From NCBI RefSeq assembly GCF_036492245.1, contig NZ_AP025286.1:1674001-1738000 (forward strand): 64,000 nt of DNA, in the 5' to 3' direction. This document shows, in pieces, positions 41,154-50,373 of this stretch. The stretch's first letter is position 1, and every line of letters starts with the position of its first letter. Under the pieces are notes generated by a model that did no database searches, had not been told where the DNA came from, and worked only from the letters and a program-made list of their open reading frames with translations. Made by a program: the position numbers and the translations under genes. Source of the DNA: Treponema bryantii. GTDB taxonomy: Bacteria; Spirochaetota; Spirochaetia; Treponematales; Treponemataceae.

Positions 41154-42155
41154 ATGGCACAGAAAAAAAAGACTATTCAGAGAAATCCGACTCATATTTT
41201 CAGCTACATATTTCAGATAGATAAAGACATTCGAAATGGAGATTATCCAAACGCTAACAAGCTTAATAAAGAACACGGATGGAATCTGAGCCGAAGTACA
41301 TTCGGGCGTTATATAAATATTCTTCGTGATGATTATGGAGCTCCTGTTGAATTTGATTATCAGAAAAACGGTTACTATTACACGGACAATACATTCTTTA
41401 TTCAGCAAGTGATGTTGAAGGAAGGAGAGCTTCTGACGCTTTCAACAATTCTGCCTCTTATGGAGCAGTATAAAAATACACCGCTTGAAAAGTCTTATCG
41501 TGATTTGATGGAAAAGCTTATTCAGATGCTGCCGGAAACAATTACTGTTGATTCAGCTTTGATAAACAATGAAGTTCATTTTATTTCTGACCCGATAACG
41601 ACTTTAGAAAAAGGAGTTTTCGAAAATGTATTAAAAGCAACAAAGGCGCATTTTACACTGCAGATGGAATACAAGACTGCACAGAATACTGATTATGAGG
41701 AAAGACGATTTGATCCTTATCATATGATTTGCCAGAAAGGCAGCTGGTATGTTCTTGGATATTCGCATCATGCGCAGGCAATCAGACTTTATGCAATGCC
41801 ACGAATTAAAAACAGTAAAATCACTAAAGACAAGTTTTCTATTCCGAAAGACTTTAAACTTGAACAGCATATTGATGTTCAAATGGGAGCCTGGGGAAAC
41901 AGCGGCGAAAAGTTTAAGGTTGAAATTGAGTTTGTAAAAGGATTGAAAACTTACGTAATGGAAAGAACCTGGCACAAAGGTCAGACAATGAAAGAAAATC
42001 CTGATGGTTCTGTATATCTTTCATTTGAAACTAATCAGTTGAGTCAGGTTGTTGCATGGGTTATGTCTTTTGGAGGTAGTGCAAGAATTTTGGGGCCAAA
42101 AGAATTGAAGAATAGAGTTGGAGATGCAGCCAGAGAAATACTAAAGAATAACTAA
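41154..42155 (+). CDS. WYL-domain transcriptional regulator 1
   Basis: A 333-residue DeoR/WYL-type regulator. The N-terminal winged helix (LNKEHGWNLSRSTFGRYINI, about residues 40-60) is followed by the WYL domain with FDPYHMICQKGSWYVLGYS near residue 188 and a C-terminal WCX-like extension (ERTWHKGQTMKENPDGSVYL near 275). Such proteins sense a nucleic-acid or nucleotide ligand and often control defence genes. It is divergent from the unknown gene at 40118. About half its residues match the second WYL protein at 43124. Confidence 0.88.
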   Translation: MAQKKKTIQRNPTHIFSYIFQIDKDIRNGDYPNANKLNKEHGWNLSRSTFGRYINILRDDYGAPVEFDYQKNGYYYTDNTFFIQQVMLKEGELLTLSTILPLMEQYKNTPLEKSYRDLMEKLIQMLPETITVDSALINNEVHFISDPITTLEKGVFENVLKATKAHFTLQMEYKTAQNTDYEERRFDPYHMICQKGSWYVLGYSHHAQAIRLYAMPRIKNSKITKDKFSIPKDFKLEQHIDVQMGAWGNSGEKFKVEIEFVKGLKTYVMERTWHKGQTMKENPDGSVYLSFETNQLSQVVAWVMSFGGSARILGPKELKNRVGDAAREILKNN

Positions 42156-42171
42156 TTATATAATATCTAAT

Positions 42172-42386
42172 TTATTTTTTTATGAAAAGTTCTGAAATTA
42201 GAACAAATGCGATTCCTATAGCAATGCTCAGGAACATATATAAAGCTGCAATTCCTGGATGTCCGTTTTTCAGAAGATTAGAGCTTTCAAGTGCAAACGT
42301 TGAAAATGTTGTAAAACCTCCGCAGATTCCAACTTTCAAGAATAACACCAGGCACCGCCAAGTGCAACTGCAAGACAATCAATCAT
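42172..42386 (-). pseudogene. crcB second copy, internally deleted and out of frame
   Basis: The start ATGATTGATTGTCTTGCAG (42386, encoding [12 protein letters not shown]) matches the intact crcB N-terminus, and the final 60 residues ([19 protein letters not shown] onward) match its C-terminus. About 50 codons between them are missing and the two parts are in different frames. No fluoride channel can be made. Confidence 0.85.
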
Positions 42387-42412
42387 TTATATTCTCCTTT
42401 CTCTGGAGATTA

Positions 42413-43003
42413 TCAGAAATTGACATCGGACTCAAAAAATTCCCGCTTCATTTCCCAGCCAGTCTTAGTCCAGGACTTAGCGAGGGTGATGGAACGGCGG
42501 CCGTAGGTGTTTGTTATTGTATCAACGGCTTCCATCAGTTTTCGTTTTTTGATGTCTTCTTTCGGGTCTATCCAAAGCCAGCCCTGATACTGGGCAGGCA
42601 TAATATCCAGGAGCGTTACCATAATTACTTTGTAGCCGTAGCCTTCATGATATATGTGAGGAAGAATAAGTCTTGCGGCATTTACTAAATCCGGAGTGTA
42701 GGAAGTAAGGCGGGGTAGCTCTGCAAAGGCCGATTCCCCAGATAGTTGCACAGTCAGTCTGCTCAAGCAGAGCATCAACCCTGTCAGGATTATATACAAA
42801 AACTCCACCGTGCTCTTTTGCCTTTTTGTTGTAGAGCTTTGCGAGAGTTTTCGTAGGGCCGGCACCAATGCAGATCGGAATCCCAACTTCTTTATAAATG
42901 CGTTCCTTACAACAGTTGCTGAAGGATGCTTGATAATGTAGGAATTAAAATCCATCTGGTTATGCTCGTACCCCTGAGCCGGACTTGGAAATCCTGTAAT
43001 CAT
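42413..43003 (-). pseudogene. umuDC second copy, multiply deleted
   Basis: The frame starts with a UmuD-like MITGFPSPAQGYE (GAGG upstream of the ATG) up to HPSATVV. It then jumps into a shifted reading of the middle of umuC (around KTLAKLYNKKAKE), and finally regains frame for the umuC C-terminus (LTSYTPDLVNAARLILPHI onward). UmuD after residue about 30 and most of the UmuC catalytic part are gone. This is a decayed duplicate of the operon at 31720-33287. Confidence 0.88.
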
Positions 43004-43065
43004 GTTTACCTCTATTTAATATTGCAGTTTGAATATTTATTCTGTATTATAGTATAGTAGTTACT

Positions 43066-43100
43066 AGTGCCAAAAATAGGCACTGAATTTTTTTTTTTTT
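43066..43100 (+). terminator. AGTGCC-N7-GGCACT dyad followed by 13 T
   Basis: A 6-bp stem with a long T-run has intrinsic-terminator form, but no plus-strand gene precedes it. Since it lies just upstream of the second WYL gene, where the first WYL gene also has a GC-containing dyad, it may be that regulator's operator. Confidence 0.5.
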
Positions 43101-43111
43101 AAATTTTGTGA

Positions 43112-43117
43112 TATAAT
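43112..43117 (+). promoter_or_regulatory. -10 box TATAAT, 6 nt before WYL gene 2
   Basis: TATAAT is followed by TAAACT and the ATG at 43124, with no ribosome site: a further leaderless-type start. The T-run of the preceding dyad occupies the -35 region. Confidence 0.55.
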
Positions 43118-43123
43118 TAAACT

Positions 43124-44110
43124 ATGAGCGCCAGAATAAAAGAAAATCATACAAAGTCATTAAGATTATTTAAGATAGAGCAGGCAATTCAGAATCTCGG
43201 ATACCCGAGTGTTGAACGCCTTATGAAGGAACTGGAAGTTTCCCGCCGTACAATCCTTCGCGATATCGACGAGCTGAAAATCTATTACAACGCACCAATC
43301 GAATATGACAGGATGCGTAAAGGCTATTATTACAGCGATAACACATACTTTGTAAAAAACATGATGCTCACAGAAAGCGAAGTATTTGCAGTAACAGGAA
43401 TCCTGCCACTCATGGAACGTTACAATAATACACCGCTTAAAAAGACAATCGAAAAAGTTTATGACACACTGTCTCAGATGCTGCCCAATCAGGTAGAAGT
43501 GCAGTCAAGTTTTGCAAACGACGTAGAGTTCATAGCAGATCCGATTCCGGTTATCCCCGAAGAAGTTTTTAATGATGTGTTTAAGGCAACAAAACTTCAT
43601 AAAATCATGAAGTTTGATTACAGAAGAATCAGCGCCACAGAATATACTCCGCATGAACTTCATCCATATAAGATTTACAATCAGAAAGGCGACTGGTATA
43701 TTCTGGGGTATTCACCAAAGCATGAAGATTTTGCAACATTCACCCTGGCCCGAATGAAGAACATTGAGCTTGGCGATGAATTTAAGTATGACAAAAATTA
43801 TCAGCAGAAAGTCCATATAGATCCGAACTTTGGAATCTGGAATAACGAAACAAAACCGCAGAAAATAGAGCTTCTTTTTGATAAGTCAATAAACACCTAC
43901 GTCCTGGAACGCACCTGGCATAAAAATCAGCAGTGCAGCCAGAATGAAGACGGCACAGTCTATTTGAGTTTTGAAACAAACCAGATTCAGGAAACTCTAT
44001 ACTGGCTCTTGAGATTTGGAGCTTCAGTTACTGTTGTGAATCCGCCGGAATTGAAGAAGATGTATGCAGACGAAGTGAAGAAGATGGCGGAGAGGGTGAA
44101 GAATAAATAG
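43124..44110 (+). CDS. WYL-domain transcriptional regulator 2
   Basis: A 328-residue paralogue of the regulator at 41154. The winged helix-turn-helix is clear (SVERLMKELEVSRRTILRDI, about residues 28-48), then the WYL core LHPYKIYNQKGDWYILGYS near residue 183 and the C-terminal ERTWHKNQQCSQNEDGTVYL near 265. It faces away from the decayed umuDC/crcB copies and precedes, by 166 nt, the helicase-nuclease cassette, which it might control. Confidence 0.88.
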   Translation: MSARIKENHTKSLRLFKIEQAIQNLGYPSVERLMKELEVSRRTILRDIDELKIYYNAPIEYDRMRKGYYYSDNTYFVKNMMLTESEVFAVTGILPLMERYNNTPLKKTIEKVYDTLSQMLPNQVEVQSSFANDVEFIADPIPVIPEEVFNDVFKATKLHKIMKFDYRRISATEYTPHELHPYKIYNQKGDWYILGYSPKHEDFATFTLARMKNIELGDEFKYDKNYQQKVHIDPNFGIWNNETKPQKIELLFDKSINTYVLERTWHKNQQCSQNEDGTVYLSFETNQIQETLYWLLRFGASVTVVNPPELKKMYADEVKKMAERVKNK

Positions 44111-44235
44111 GGCGTTCCCGGCCGCCTTTCAGGCGTCCGGTCGGCTGTTCCGCACTTCGCTACCGCTCATCCTCCTCACTCGCCATTCGGCTCGCTGCGG
44201 TGGACGCCTTCGGCGGTGCTTCATAGCCTAACGCA
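44111..44235. repeat. GC-rich dispersed intergenic repeat
   Basis: A 125-bp GC-rich block starting GGCGTTCCCGGCCGCC and ending CCTAACGC. It contains GGCGTCC (44132-44138) pairing with GGACGCC (44202-44208). Composition is sharply different from both neighbours. Blocks of this form ('ggcgttccc ... ggtcgg ... cctaacgc') are, from memory, spread through many bacterial genomes. Confidence 0.6.
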
Positions 44236-44276
44236 AAGATCTGGTTCTTTTTTTAAATTCCTGGTAAGCTGCATAT

Positions 44277-47200
44277 ATGATTAGAAATTTTTCTATAGAT
44301 AATTTAAATGAAACACTTAGATATAATTTAATAAATTCAAAACAGTATAATAATTTTGATTGTGGACCTGATTTTATAAAAAATAATTCAGAGGAAGGAG
44401 TAAAAGTTCTTTCCGCTCTTTTAGATGAATTGAAGTCTTGTAAATCATTTGACTTTTCTGTCGCCTTCATAACACAAGGTGGAATTGCTTGTTTACAAAA
44501 TACATTAAGATTTTTAGATAAATCAGTTAAAGGAAGAATTCTTACTTCTGATTATTTACACTTTACAGATCCAGAAGCATTGAAAAAGATATTAAGTAAT
44601 TTTCCAAATATTGAACTTAAAATATATACTAGAGATGCTTTTCATACAAAAGGATATATATTCAAGCATTCTAATTATTATTCAATGTTGATTGGAAGTT
44701 CAAATCTAACAGAAAGTGCACTTACAGAAAACCAAGAATGGAATCTTCGGGTTATTTCAGCCGAACATGGTTATTTATTGGATAAAGTTAGGAATGAGTT
44801 TGACAGGGTTTGGGAAGAAGCTATACCAGTAACACCAAAGTTTCTTAAAGAATATATTCCCAAACATAATCATGCATTGAAGAATAGTAAGAGAGTTCCT
44901 ATCGAAATCGTTGATGATTCTTCAATAAATGAGAATATTGAAAATGGTGAAATAATAAAAGCTGCAAATCTAATGCAGGAAAAAACATTAATTAATCTAC
45001 AGGCATTACGAAAGGCTGGTGAAAAAAAAGCTATATGTGTTGCTGCTACAGGAACAGGAAAAACATATCTTTCAGCTATGGATGTAAAACAAGTAAAGCC
45101 CAAAAAAGTTTTATATCTGGTAAATCGAGAAACTATTCTAAGAAAAAGTGCAGACAGTTTTAAGCAAATTCTTGGAAGTGATATTGATGTTGGATTTCTG
45201 ACAGGTAATGAAAAGAGTTTTTCCCACAAATATTTATTTGCAAGTGTTTGGACTATTGTCAAAAAAAGAAACTTAAAGAAGTTTGATAAAAACGAATTTG
45301 ATTACATTATTGTAGATGAGGTTCATCATGGAGGAGCAAAAACTTATAGAACTTTAATTAATCATTTTGAGCCTGATTTTATGCTTGGACTAACTGCAAC
45401 TCCAGAACGCACAGATAAATTCAATATTTTTGAATTATTTGATTTTAATCAAGCTTGCAATATTCGTTTACATCAAGCATTAGAAGATAAATTATTATGT
45501 CCTTTTCATTATTATGGAATTGCAGATTTAACAATAAATGGTGTTGAAAACGATAAGCATTCATTAGTTGCAAAACTTACAACTGATGAACGCGTAAAAC
45601 ATATTATTGATAATATCAATTATTATAGAAATACTAGCGAAACTAATAGGGGATTGATTTTTTGTAGTAGATATGAGGAAGCTGATAAAATATCCGAAGC
45701 CCTAAACAAACATGGATTTCACACTATATCATTGCATTCAAAGAATGCAAAAAAGAATGAATTAAGAGAACAAAAAATTGCAGAACTCGAAGATCCAAAT
45801 AATCCTCTTGAATATATAGTTACTGTAGATATTTTTAATGAAGGAATTGATATACCTTCATTAAATCAAATAATAATGTTACGTCCAACAAAGTCGTCAA
45901 TTGTATATATTCAGCAATTAGGCCGTGGATTACGTAAAAATGAAAATAAAAGTTATTTAACGGTTTTAGACTTTATTGGAAATTATGAAAATAATTATAT
46001 GATTCCAATTGCCTTGTATGGTGATAATTCAATGAATAAAGATGATTTGAGAAAAAAACTTTCAAGGCGCAGTGAATATATACCAGGAAGTTCTACTATT
46101 GATTTGGATCCAATATCGGAAAAACGAATTCTAAAAGCTATTACAGATACAAATTTTCAGCGTCATCAACTTCTAGTAGAAAAATATAGATATTTAAGGA
46201 ATCAATTAAACCGAATTCCAACGTTAATGGAATTTGCAGAATCTGATTCGATAGATCCAATTAATTTCATGTTTCATGTAGTTTCAAAGAAAAATAAAGA
46301 AACAGGAGCATATGAAAAGTCTTTTACATTTAATAAAACATATATAGAATTTGCATACAAAATTGAAAAAAAGACTATTAATTTCACTAAAGATGAAATG
46401 ACTATCCTAAAGTTTGTATCAAAAGAATTATCAAATGGTATAAGACTTCATGAGTCATTACTTCTTTCTGAATTAATAAAATCAAAAAAAATAACAAAAA
46501 AAAAATTTATAGAATTACTTCTTGAGAAAAATATTGAGGCTATCGAGAGTGATCTTTCAGGAATGCTTAATATAATAAATGGAGATTTCTATAAAAAGGC
46601 AGAAAAGAAAGGTGAAGATAAGAAACGTCAGTATACAAACTTTGATTTAATTGTTTATAGCGATGATCAATATTCTTTATCAAAAGAATTTAATGAATTA
46701 TTAAATCATGATTCTATATTCAAGAAAGATTTATTAGATCTACTAGAATATTGTAATTATAGATGGAAAAATAATTATTCAAAAGACATTACAAATAATA
46801 ATCTTGCTCTATATCAAAAGTATACACGTAAAGATATATGTCGACTGCTGAATTGGGAAGCAAACGAAGAATCTGTAATTTATGGATACAAAAGAGATAC
46901 GAAAACAAATACATGTCCAATTTTCGTTACTTATCAAAAAGTTAAACTCGAAGGTTCGACAACAGATTATAAAGATAGATTTATTGATAATTATCAATTT
47001 AGATGGCAATCAAAGGATGGAAAAATTTTAAGTGAAGATAAGACTTTACAAGATATACAGAATTCAGATACAAATGGTTTATTGATTCCTCTTTTTATAA
47101 TGAAAAGTGATAATGAAGGTGGAAACTTTTACTATGTAGGTAATTGCTCTGTTGCTGAGATTTCACAAAGCGAACACCAAACCAAAAAGGGAATCAGACC

Positions 47201-47288
47201 AATAGTTAATGTAGTGTTTAACATGGACATACCTATAAAAGATGAGATTTTAAATTATTTAGAACAAGATTTTTCTGAGGAGATATAA
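44277..47288 (+). CDS. PLD nuclease - SF2 helicase - DUF3427 fusion protein
   Basis: A 1003-residue predicted defence or repair enzyme. Residues about 45-190 form a phospholipase-D-type nuclease domain with FHTKGYIFKH and then IGSSNLTESAL, the H-x-K...N pattern. A DEAD/DEAH translocase follows: ATGTGKTYLSAMD near 262, VDEVHHGGAKTY near 350, GLTATPERTD near 373, and the helicase C-terminal block with QQLGRGLRKNENK near 545. The last about 400 residues contain a DUF3427-like region (DICRLLNWEANEESVIYGYK). It begins a four-gene cassette and overlaps nothing; the Nudix gene starts 2 nt later. Confidence 0.85.
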   Translation: MIRNFSIDNLNETLRYNLINSKQYNNFDCGPDFIKNNSEEGVKVLSALLDELKSCKSFDFSVAFITQGGIACLQNTLRFLDKSVKGRILTSDYLHFTDPEALKKILSNFPNIELKIYTRDAFHTKGYIFKHSNYYSMLIGSSNLTESALTENQEWNLRVISAEHGYLLDKVRNEFDRVWEEAIPVTPKFLKEYIPKHNHALKNSKRVPIEIVDDSSINENIENGEIIKAANLMQEKTLINLQALRKAGEKKAICVAATGTGKTYLSAMDVKQVKPKKVLYLVNRETILRKSADSFKQILGSDIDVGFLTGNEKSFSHKYLFASVWTIVKKRNLKKFDKNEFDYIIVDEVHHGGAKTYRTLINHFEPDFMLGLTATPERTDKFNIFELFDFNQACNIRLHQALEDKLLCPFHYYGIADLTINGVENDKHSLVAKLTTDERVKHIIDNINYYRNTSETNRGLIFCSRYEEADKISEALNKHGFHTISLHSKNAKKNELREQKIAELEDPNNPLEYIVTVDIFNEGIDIPSLNQIIMLRPTKSSIVYIQQLGRGLRKNENKSYLTVLDFIGNYENNYMIPIALYGDNSMNKDDLRKKLSRRSEYIPGSSTIDLDPISEKRILKAITDTNFQRHQLLVEKYRYLRNQLNRIPTLMEFAESDSIDPINFMFHVVSKKNKETGAYEKSFTFNKTYIEFAYKIEKKTINFTKDEMTILKFVSKELSNGIRLHESLLLSELIKSKKITKKKFIELLLEKNIEAIESDLSGMLNIINGDFYKKAEKKGEDKKRQYTNFDLIVYSDDQYSLSKEFNELLNHDSIFKKDLLDLLEYCNYRWKNNYSKDITNNNLALYQKYTRKDICRLLNWEANEESVIYGYKRDTKTNTCPIFVTYQKVKLEGSTTDYKDRFIDNYQFRWQSKDGKILSEDKTLQDIQNSDTNGLLIPLFIMKSDNEGGNFYYVGNCSVAEISQSEHQTKKGIRPIVNVVFNMDIPIKDEILNYLEQDFSEEI

Positions 47289-47290
47289 CA

Positions 47291-47695
47291 ATGAAGCAAA
47301 TAACAGTTAGCGGAGCTATTATTCTTCGCACAAATCCAGACACAAATAAAAAAGAAATATTCGCAACTCAACGTGGTTATGGCGATTATAAAGACGGTTG
47401 GGAAATTCCAGGCGGTAAGCTTGAACCTGGCGAAACGCCGGAACAGTGTATTGAACGTGAAATTCGAGAGGAACTTGCAACTGAAGTAAGAGTCGAAAGA
47501 ATTCTTGGAGTAGTAGATTACGACTATCCAAACTTTCATTTAACCATGCATTGTATTTTATGTACTATTGTTTCTGGAGAGCTTAAGCTTCTTGAACATG
47601 AAGCTGCTAAATGGGTGACAAAAGAAACGCTGCGTTCTGTTGATTGGTTACCTGCAGATCAGCTGATTTTGGATAAGATTGAAGAGATTTTATAA
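47291..47695 (+). CDS. MutT-type Nudix hydrolase coupled to the helicase
   Basis: A 134-residue pyrophosphohydrolase with a complete Nudix box (GGKLEPGETPEQCIEREIRE, then EL, residues about 38-60). It resembles (deoxy)nucleotide-cleaving MutT members. It starts 2 nt after the helicase stop, so the two are translated together. Nudix-helicase pairs with DUF3427 are, to my knowledge, recurrent in bacteria. Nucleotide depletion or signal-nucleotide hydrolysis during defence is a possible role, not shown by sequence. Confidence 0.85.
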   Translation: MKQITVSGAIILRTNPDTNKKEIFATQRGYGDYKDGWEIPGGKLEPGETPEQCIEREIREELATEVRVERILGVVDYDYPNFHLTMHCILCTIVSGELKLLEHEAAKWVTKETLRSVDWLPADQLILDKIEEIL

Positions 47696-47733
47696 TAAAA
47701 TCTTATACTTTTTTGAATTAGGAGAGATATTGT

Positions 47734-48354
47734 ATGGAATCTATAGACGTTTTATTAAAACATATCGAATTATTTCGGAAAGCTACAAAAGAAAAGAGCC
47801 GTTATTGGTCATGGATTGATTGCAATAAAGCTTTTATCGCAAATGCAAAGATAACAGAAGAAGATCAGGCAAAAATATTGTTTATGTATTTGGCTAGTTG
47901 GGGTATGCTTCGTAATTCTTTTCTTCTTGAATATAATTATAGGATTCTTATTCCTATTGTTAAACTTCTAAATACCCCAAAGTATTCAATTTTGAAAAAT
48001 CCAGAAATTGATATCATTGAAAATAATATTGACTTATTATGGGAACTTACAATTGAAATACGAAAGGCATTTAAAGAATATCACCCAGATGGTCCTGTTT
48101 CTGATACCCTAACTACAAAGATTCTCATGGGAACAATAGGATGTACTGTTGCTTATGATAGATATGTGATTCAGACTCTAAGAGAATATAAGATAGCATC
48201 TGGAAATTATGGAAAACGTTCAATTTTAGAATTATGCAAATATTATAAAGCTCATCCAGAATTAGAGACTATTCGCCAAGTTATAAAGAAAGAAGATAAA
48301 ATAGATTATCCCCCAATGAAAATCCTTGATATGGGGTGCTGGGAAGATAAATAG
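47734..48354 (+). CDS. Unknown third gene of the helicase-Nudix cassette
   Basis: A 206-residue mostly helical protein with an AGGAGAG ribosome site. I recognise no family. Aromatic-rich N-terminus (SRYWSWIDCNKAFIANAKI) and a central ILMGTIGCTVAYDRYV segment are its most distinctive parts; no membrane helix or catalytic motif is evident. The gap to the Nudix gene is 38 nt and to the HNH gene 12 nt, so it is probably part of one operon. Confidence 0.6.
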   Translation: MESIDVLLKHIELFRKATKEKSRYWSWIDCNKAFIANAKITEEDQAKILFMYLASWGMLRNSFLLEYNYRILIPIVKLLNTPKYSILKNPEIDIIENNIDLLWELTIEIRKAFKEYHPDGPVSDTLTTKILMGTIGCTVAYDRYVIQTLREYKIASGNYGKRSILELCKYYKAHPELETIRQVIKKEDKIDYPPMKILDMGCWEDK

Positions 48355-48366
48355 TATTGTAGATAT

Positions 48367-49359
48367 ATGGCAGCAGGTTGGAATCAAACTTCCGGTACTT
48401 TCCGAGAAGGCCCGATTGATGAGAATACTTTTTGGATGTTGTTCAATTATGTATTTTCAGACAGTTCGGCAAAAAGGACGACTTATAAGTTTGGCCTTAT
48501 AAAATCGATTCTTGATAATCTCTTTAATAGTGAAGGGGAGGATTGTAGTTTATTTATAAGTTACGAAAATCTCTTTGGAAAGTTCTCAGAAAACTATTGG
48601 AACCTGGTCACAAAGTATCATCTAAAACAAATGCTGTCTGATGGAAAGAGTGAGTATTCAAAGATCGAGCAGCTGTTTATGACTTTAATTCATGAAGAAC
48701 CTTCGTTTGCGGCTATTCCTTTTACATCAATTCCAGAGACTAAACGAAATTCAATCATTAAACAGATTAGTACTGAGTGCAGAAGAAATGTAATTGGTGC
48801 ATTGCATAGAGATTTCCAAGATTGTCTTTATGCATTTGATTTGAAAGGTGATGGAATATTTCTTAATACATATGCTTTTAATTTTATGCTTAAATATAAA
48901 GTCGAAATTGAAAAGTTGAATTATTATGCATGGGCAAAGTTTCTTGAAAAAATAAATGATGAATCTGTTGTTGTTAAACTTCTGGAAAAGCTTGAATTAG
49001 CAACACCTCAAAGAGATAATTTATCTGTATTCCAACAAGTCCTTTATAAAGAATTTGAACAGTATAATTGTTTTTATTGTAGAAGAAAATTGCATGAGAT
49101 TCATGTAGACCACTTTATTCCTTGGAGTTTCATAAAGGAAGATAAACTTTGGAATTTTGTTTTAGCATGTCCAGCTTGTAATATACGAAAGAGCAATAAG
49201 ATTCCGAGAATGGAATATGTAAAACTTATTCAAAATCGTAATGATGATTTAAGGAAACTTAATTCTGCTTTTGTTCAACATCAATTTAAAACTTACAAAC
49301 CAAATCTGATTAGTGATATGTGGAGATATGCACAAAGTGGTGGATTTGTGTTGATGTAA
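48367..49359 (+). CDS. HNH endonuclease, last gene of the cassette
   Basis: A 330-residue protein whose C-terminal domain is an HNH nuclease with structural zinc: CFYCRRKL near residue 238, IHVDHFIPWS near 248 (catalytic His after Asp), and CPACNIRKSNK near 270. The N-terminal 230 residues are helical and of unknown type, perhaps a sensor or binding domain. DNA cleavage is the expected activity. It is followed by a GC-rich dispersed repeat. Confidence 0.8.
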   Translation: MAAGWNQTSGTFREGPIDENTFWMLFNYVFSDSSAKRTTYKFGLIKSILDNLFNSEGEDCSLFISYENLFGKFSENYWNLVTKYHLKQMLSDGKSEYSKIEQLFMTLIHEEPSFAAIPFTSIPETKRNSIIKQISTECRRNVIGALHRDFQDCLYAFDLKGDGIFLNTYAFNFMLKYKVEIEKLNYYAWAKFLEKINDESVVVKLLEKLELATPQRDNLSVFQQVLYKEFEQYNCFYCRRKLHEIHVDHFIPWSFIKEDKLWNFVLACPACNIRKSNKIPRMEYVKLIQNRNDDLRKLNSAFVQHQFKTYKPNLISDMWRYAQSGGFVLM

Positions 49360-49377
49360 ATGTACTGTTTATAAAAG

Positions 49378-49466
49378 CAGGAGTTGCGGGCGGCGCTTGA
49401 GCCCGCTGGAAGGGGTAGCAAAACCGCGGAGCGGGTTGGAGCGAGGGGAAGTCCTTCCCCTCCTGC
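49378..49466. repeat. Dispersed GC-rich two-hairpin repeat, copy 1
   Basis: GCGGGC/GCCCGC hairpin, then GGAAGGGGTAGC (49408-49419), then a perfect hairpin GAGGGGAAG-TC-CTTCCCCTC (49443-49462). The ends GCAGGAG and CTCCTGC are complementary. The same layout recurs at 51062. Confidence 0.7.
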
Positions 49467-49489
49467 ATAATAATTTTTGAGGTTTGAAA

Positions 49490-49936
49490 ATGTCTGATTC
49501 ATTCAACCGATTATACGAAGTAATAAAAACTCTCATCTCTCCTAATGGATGTCCGTGGGATTCGGTGCAGACTCCGGAGAGTATGAAGAAGTATCTTGTG
49601 GAAGAAACTTTTGAGGCTCTGGAAGCGATTGTAGAGGGAGACGTGGAGCACACTAAGGAAGAGCTGGGCGATGTAATTATGAATGCGGTTGAGATTGCGG
49701 CTCTTTATGAAAAGCAGGGGAAGTTTTCTATTGATGAGGTTTTAGATGGAGCTGCTGAAAAAATTATCCGCCGGCATCCGCATGTTTTTGAAAAGAAGGA
49801 AATGACGCTGGAACAGCTTAATGTTCAGTGGGATAAAATCAAGAAATCTGAAGGTAAAAAAGAAAAGCTTTCACATGAAGAAAAATTTGCAAAGATGCAG
49901 AAGCTTCTGGAGTCAATTGCGCCGGAATATAAATAG
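49490..49936 (+). CDS. mazG: Nucleoside triphosphate pyrophosphohydrolase MazG
   Basis: A 148-residue single-domain all-alpha NTP pyrophosphatase. The metal-binding layout is clear: CPWDSVQTPESMKKYLVEE near residue 20, EALEAI with two Glu near 45, EELGDVIMNAVEIA near 58 and the late IIRRHPHVF. ATG 49490 with GAGG is preferred to a TTG two codons earlier. E. coli MazG is a two-domain protein; this is the shorter form. House-cleaning of aberrant nucleotides or ppGpp modulation is the known family role. Confidence 0.9.
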   Translation: MSDSFNRLYEVIKTLISPNGCPWDSVQTPESMKKYLVEETFEALEAIVEGDVEHTKEELGDVIMNAVEIAALYEKQGKFSIDEVLDGAAEKIIRRHPHVFEKKEMTLEQLNVQWDKIKKSEGKKEKLSHEEKFAKMQKLLESIAPEYK

Positions 49937-49962
49937 TTTCTAAAACAGTATAATTTTAGGGA

Positions 49963-50373
49963 CTACCAGATCTTCCCACGATTCTTTTTAATTTCGCTGC
50001 GAATCTTCTTCAGTTTTAGCTTGCGTTCTTTGCTGGCTCGCGTAGGTTTTGTTTTGATTCTCTTTTTGGGAATAACCAACGCCTGCACAATTTTATTTTC
50101 AAGACGTGAAATAGCAATTTCACGATTCCGTTCCTGATAGCGTTCATCATCTACATCAAGGAAAAGACAGTCTTCCTTATTGATCATAGCAGTAAGCTTT
50201 GAACGCAGGCGCACGAGTTCTGTGTCTGTAAGGCCGCCAAGTGAAGAAACAGGAATCACCAGATGAACTTTTGTGTTTACTTTATTTACGTTCTGACCAC
50301 CATTACCGCCACTGCGAGCGAAAGTCATTTGAGAATTGTTGATTATTGATTCATGAAGTTTTTGGCGGTTCAT
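49963..50373 (-). CDS. arfB: Ribosome-rescue peptidyl-tRNA hydrolase ArfB/YaeJ
   Basis: A 136-residue stalled-ribosome rescue factor. The catalytic GGQ lies in ARSGGNGGQNVNKV near residue 25, and the basic C-terminal tail (KKRIKTKPTRASKERKLKLK) inserts in the mRNA channel. The ATG at 50373 is preferred since it immediately follows the 20-bp repeat CAGCTCCAAA and matches family length; a longer frame would run into the DUF4160 gene. No class-1 release-factor domains are present. The repeat upstream suggests that DNA was inserted directly in front of it. Confidence 0.88.
   Translation of the reverse strand: MNRQKLHESIINNSQMTFARSGGNGGQNVNKVNTKVHLVIPVSSLGGLTDTELVRLRSKLTAMINKEDCLFLDVDDERYQERNREIAISRLENKIVQALVIPKKRIKTKPTRASKERKLKLKKIRSEIKKNRGKIW

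Noticed and set aside
42172-42378. A short functional crcB-like gene
   Set aside because: The true N-terminus is present in another frame and about 50 codons are missing, so it is a pseudogene.
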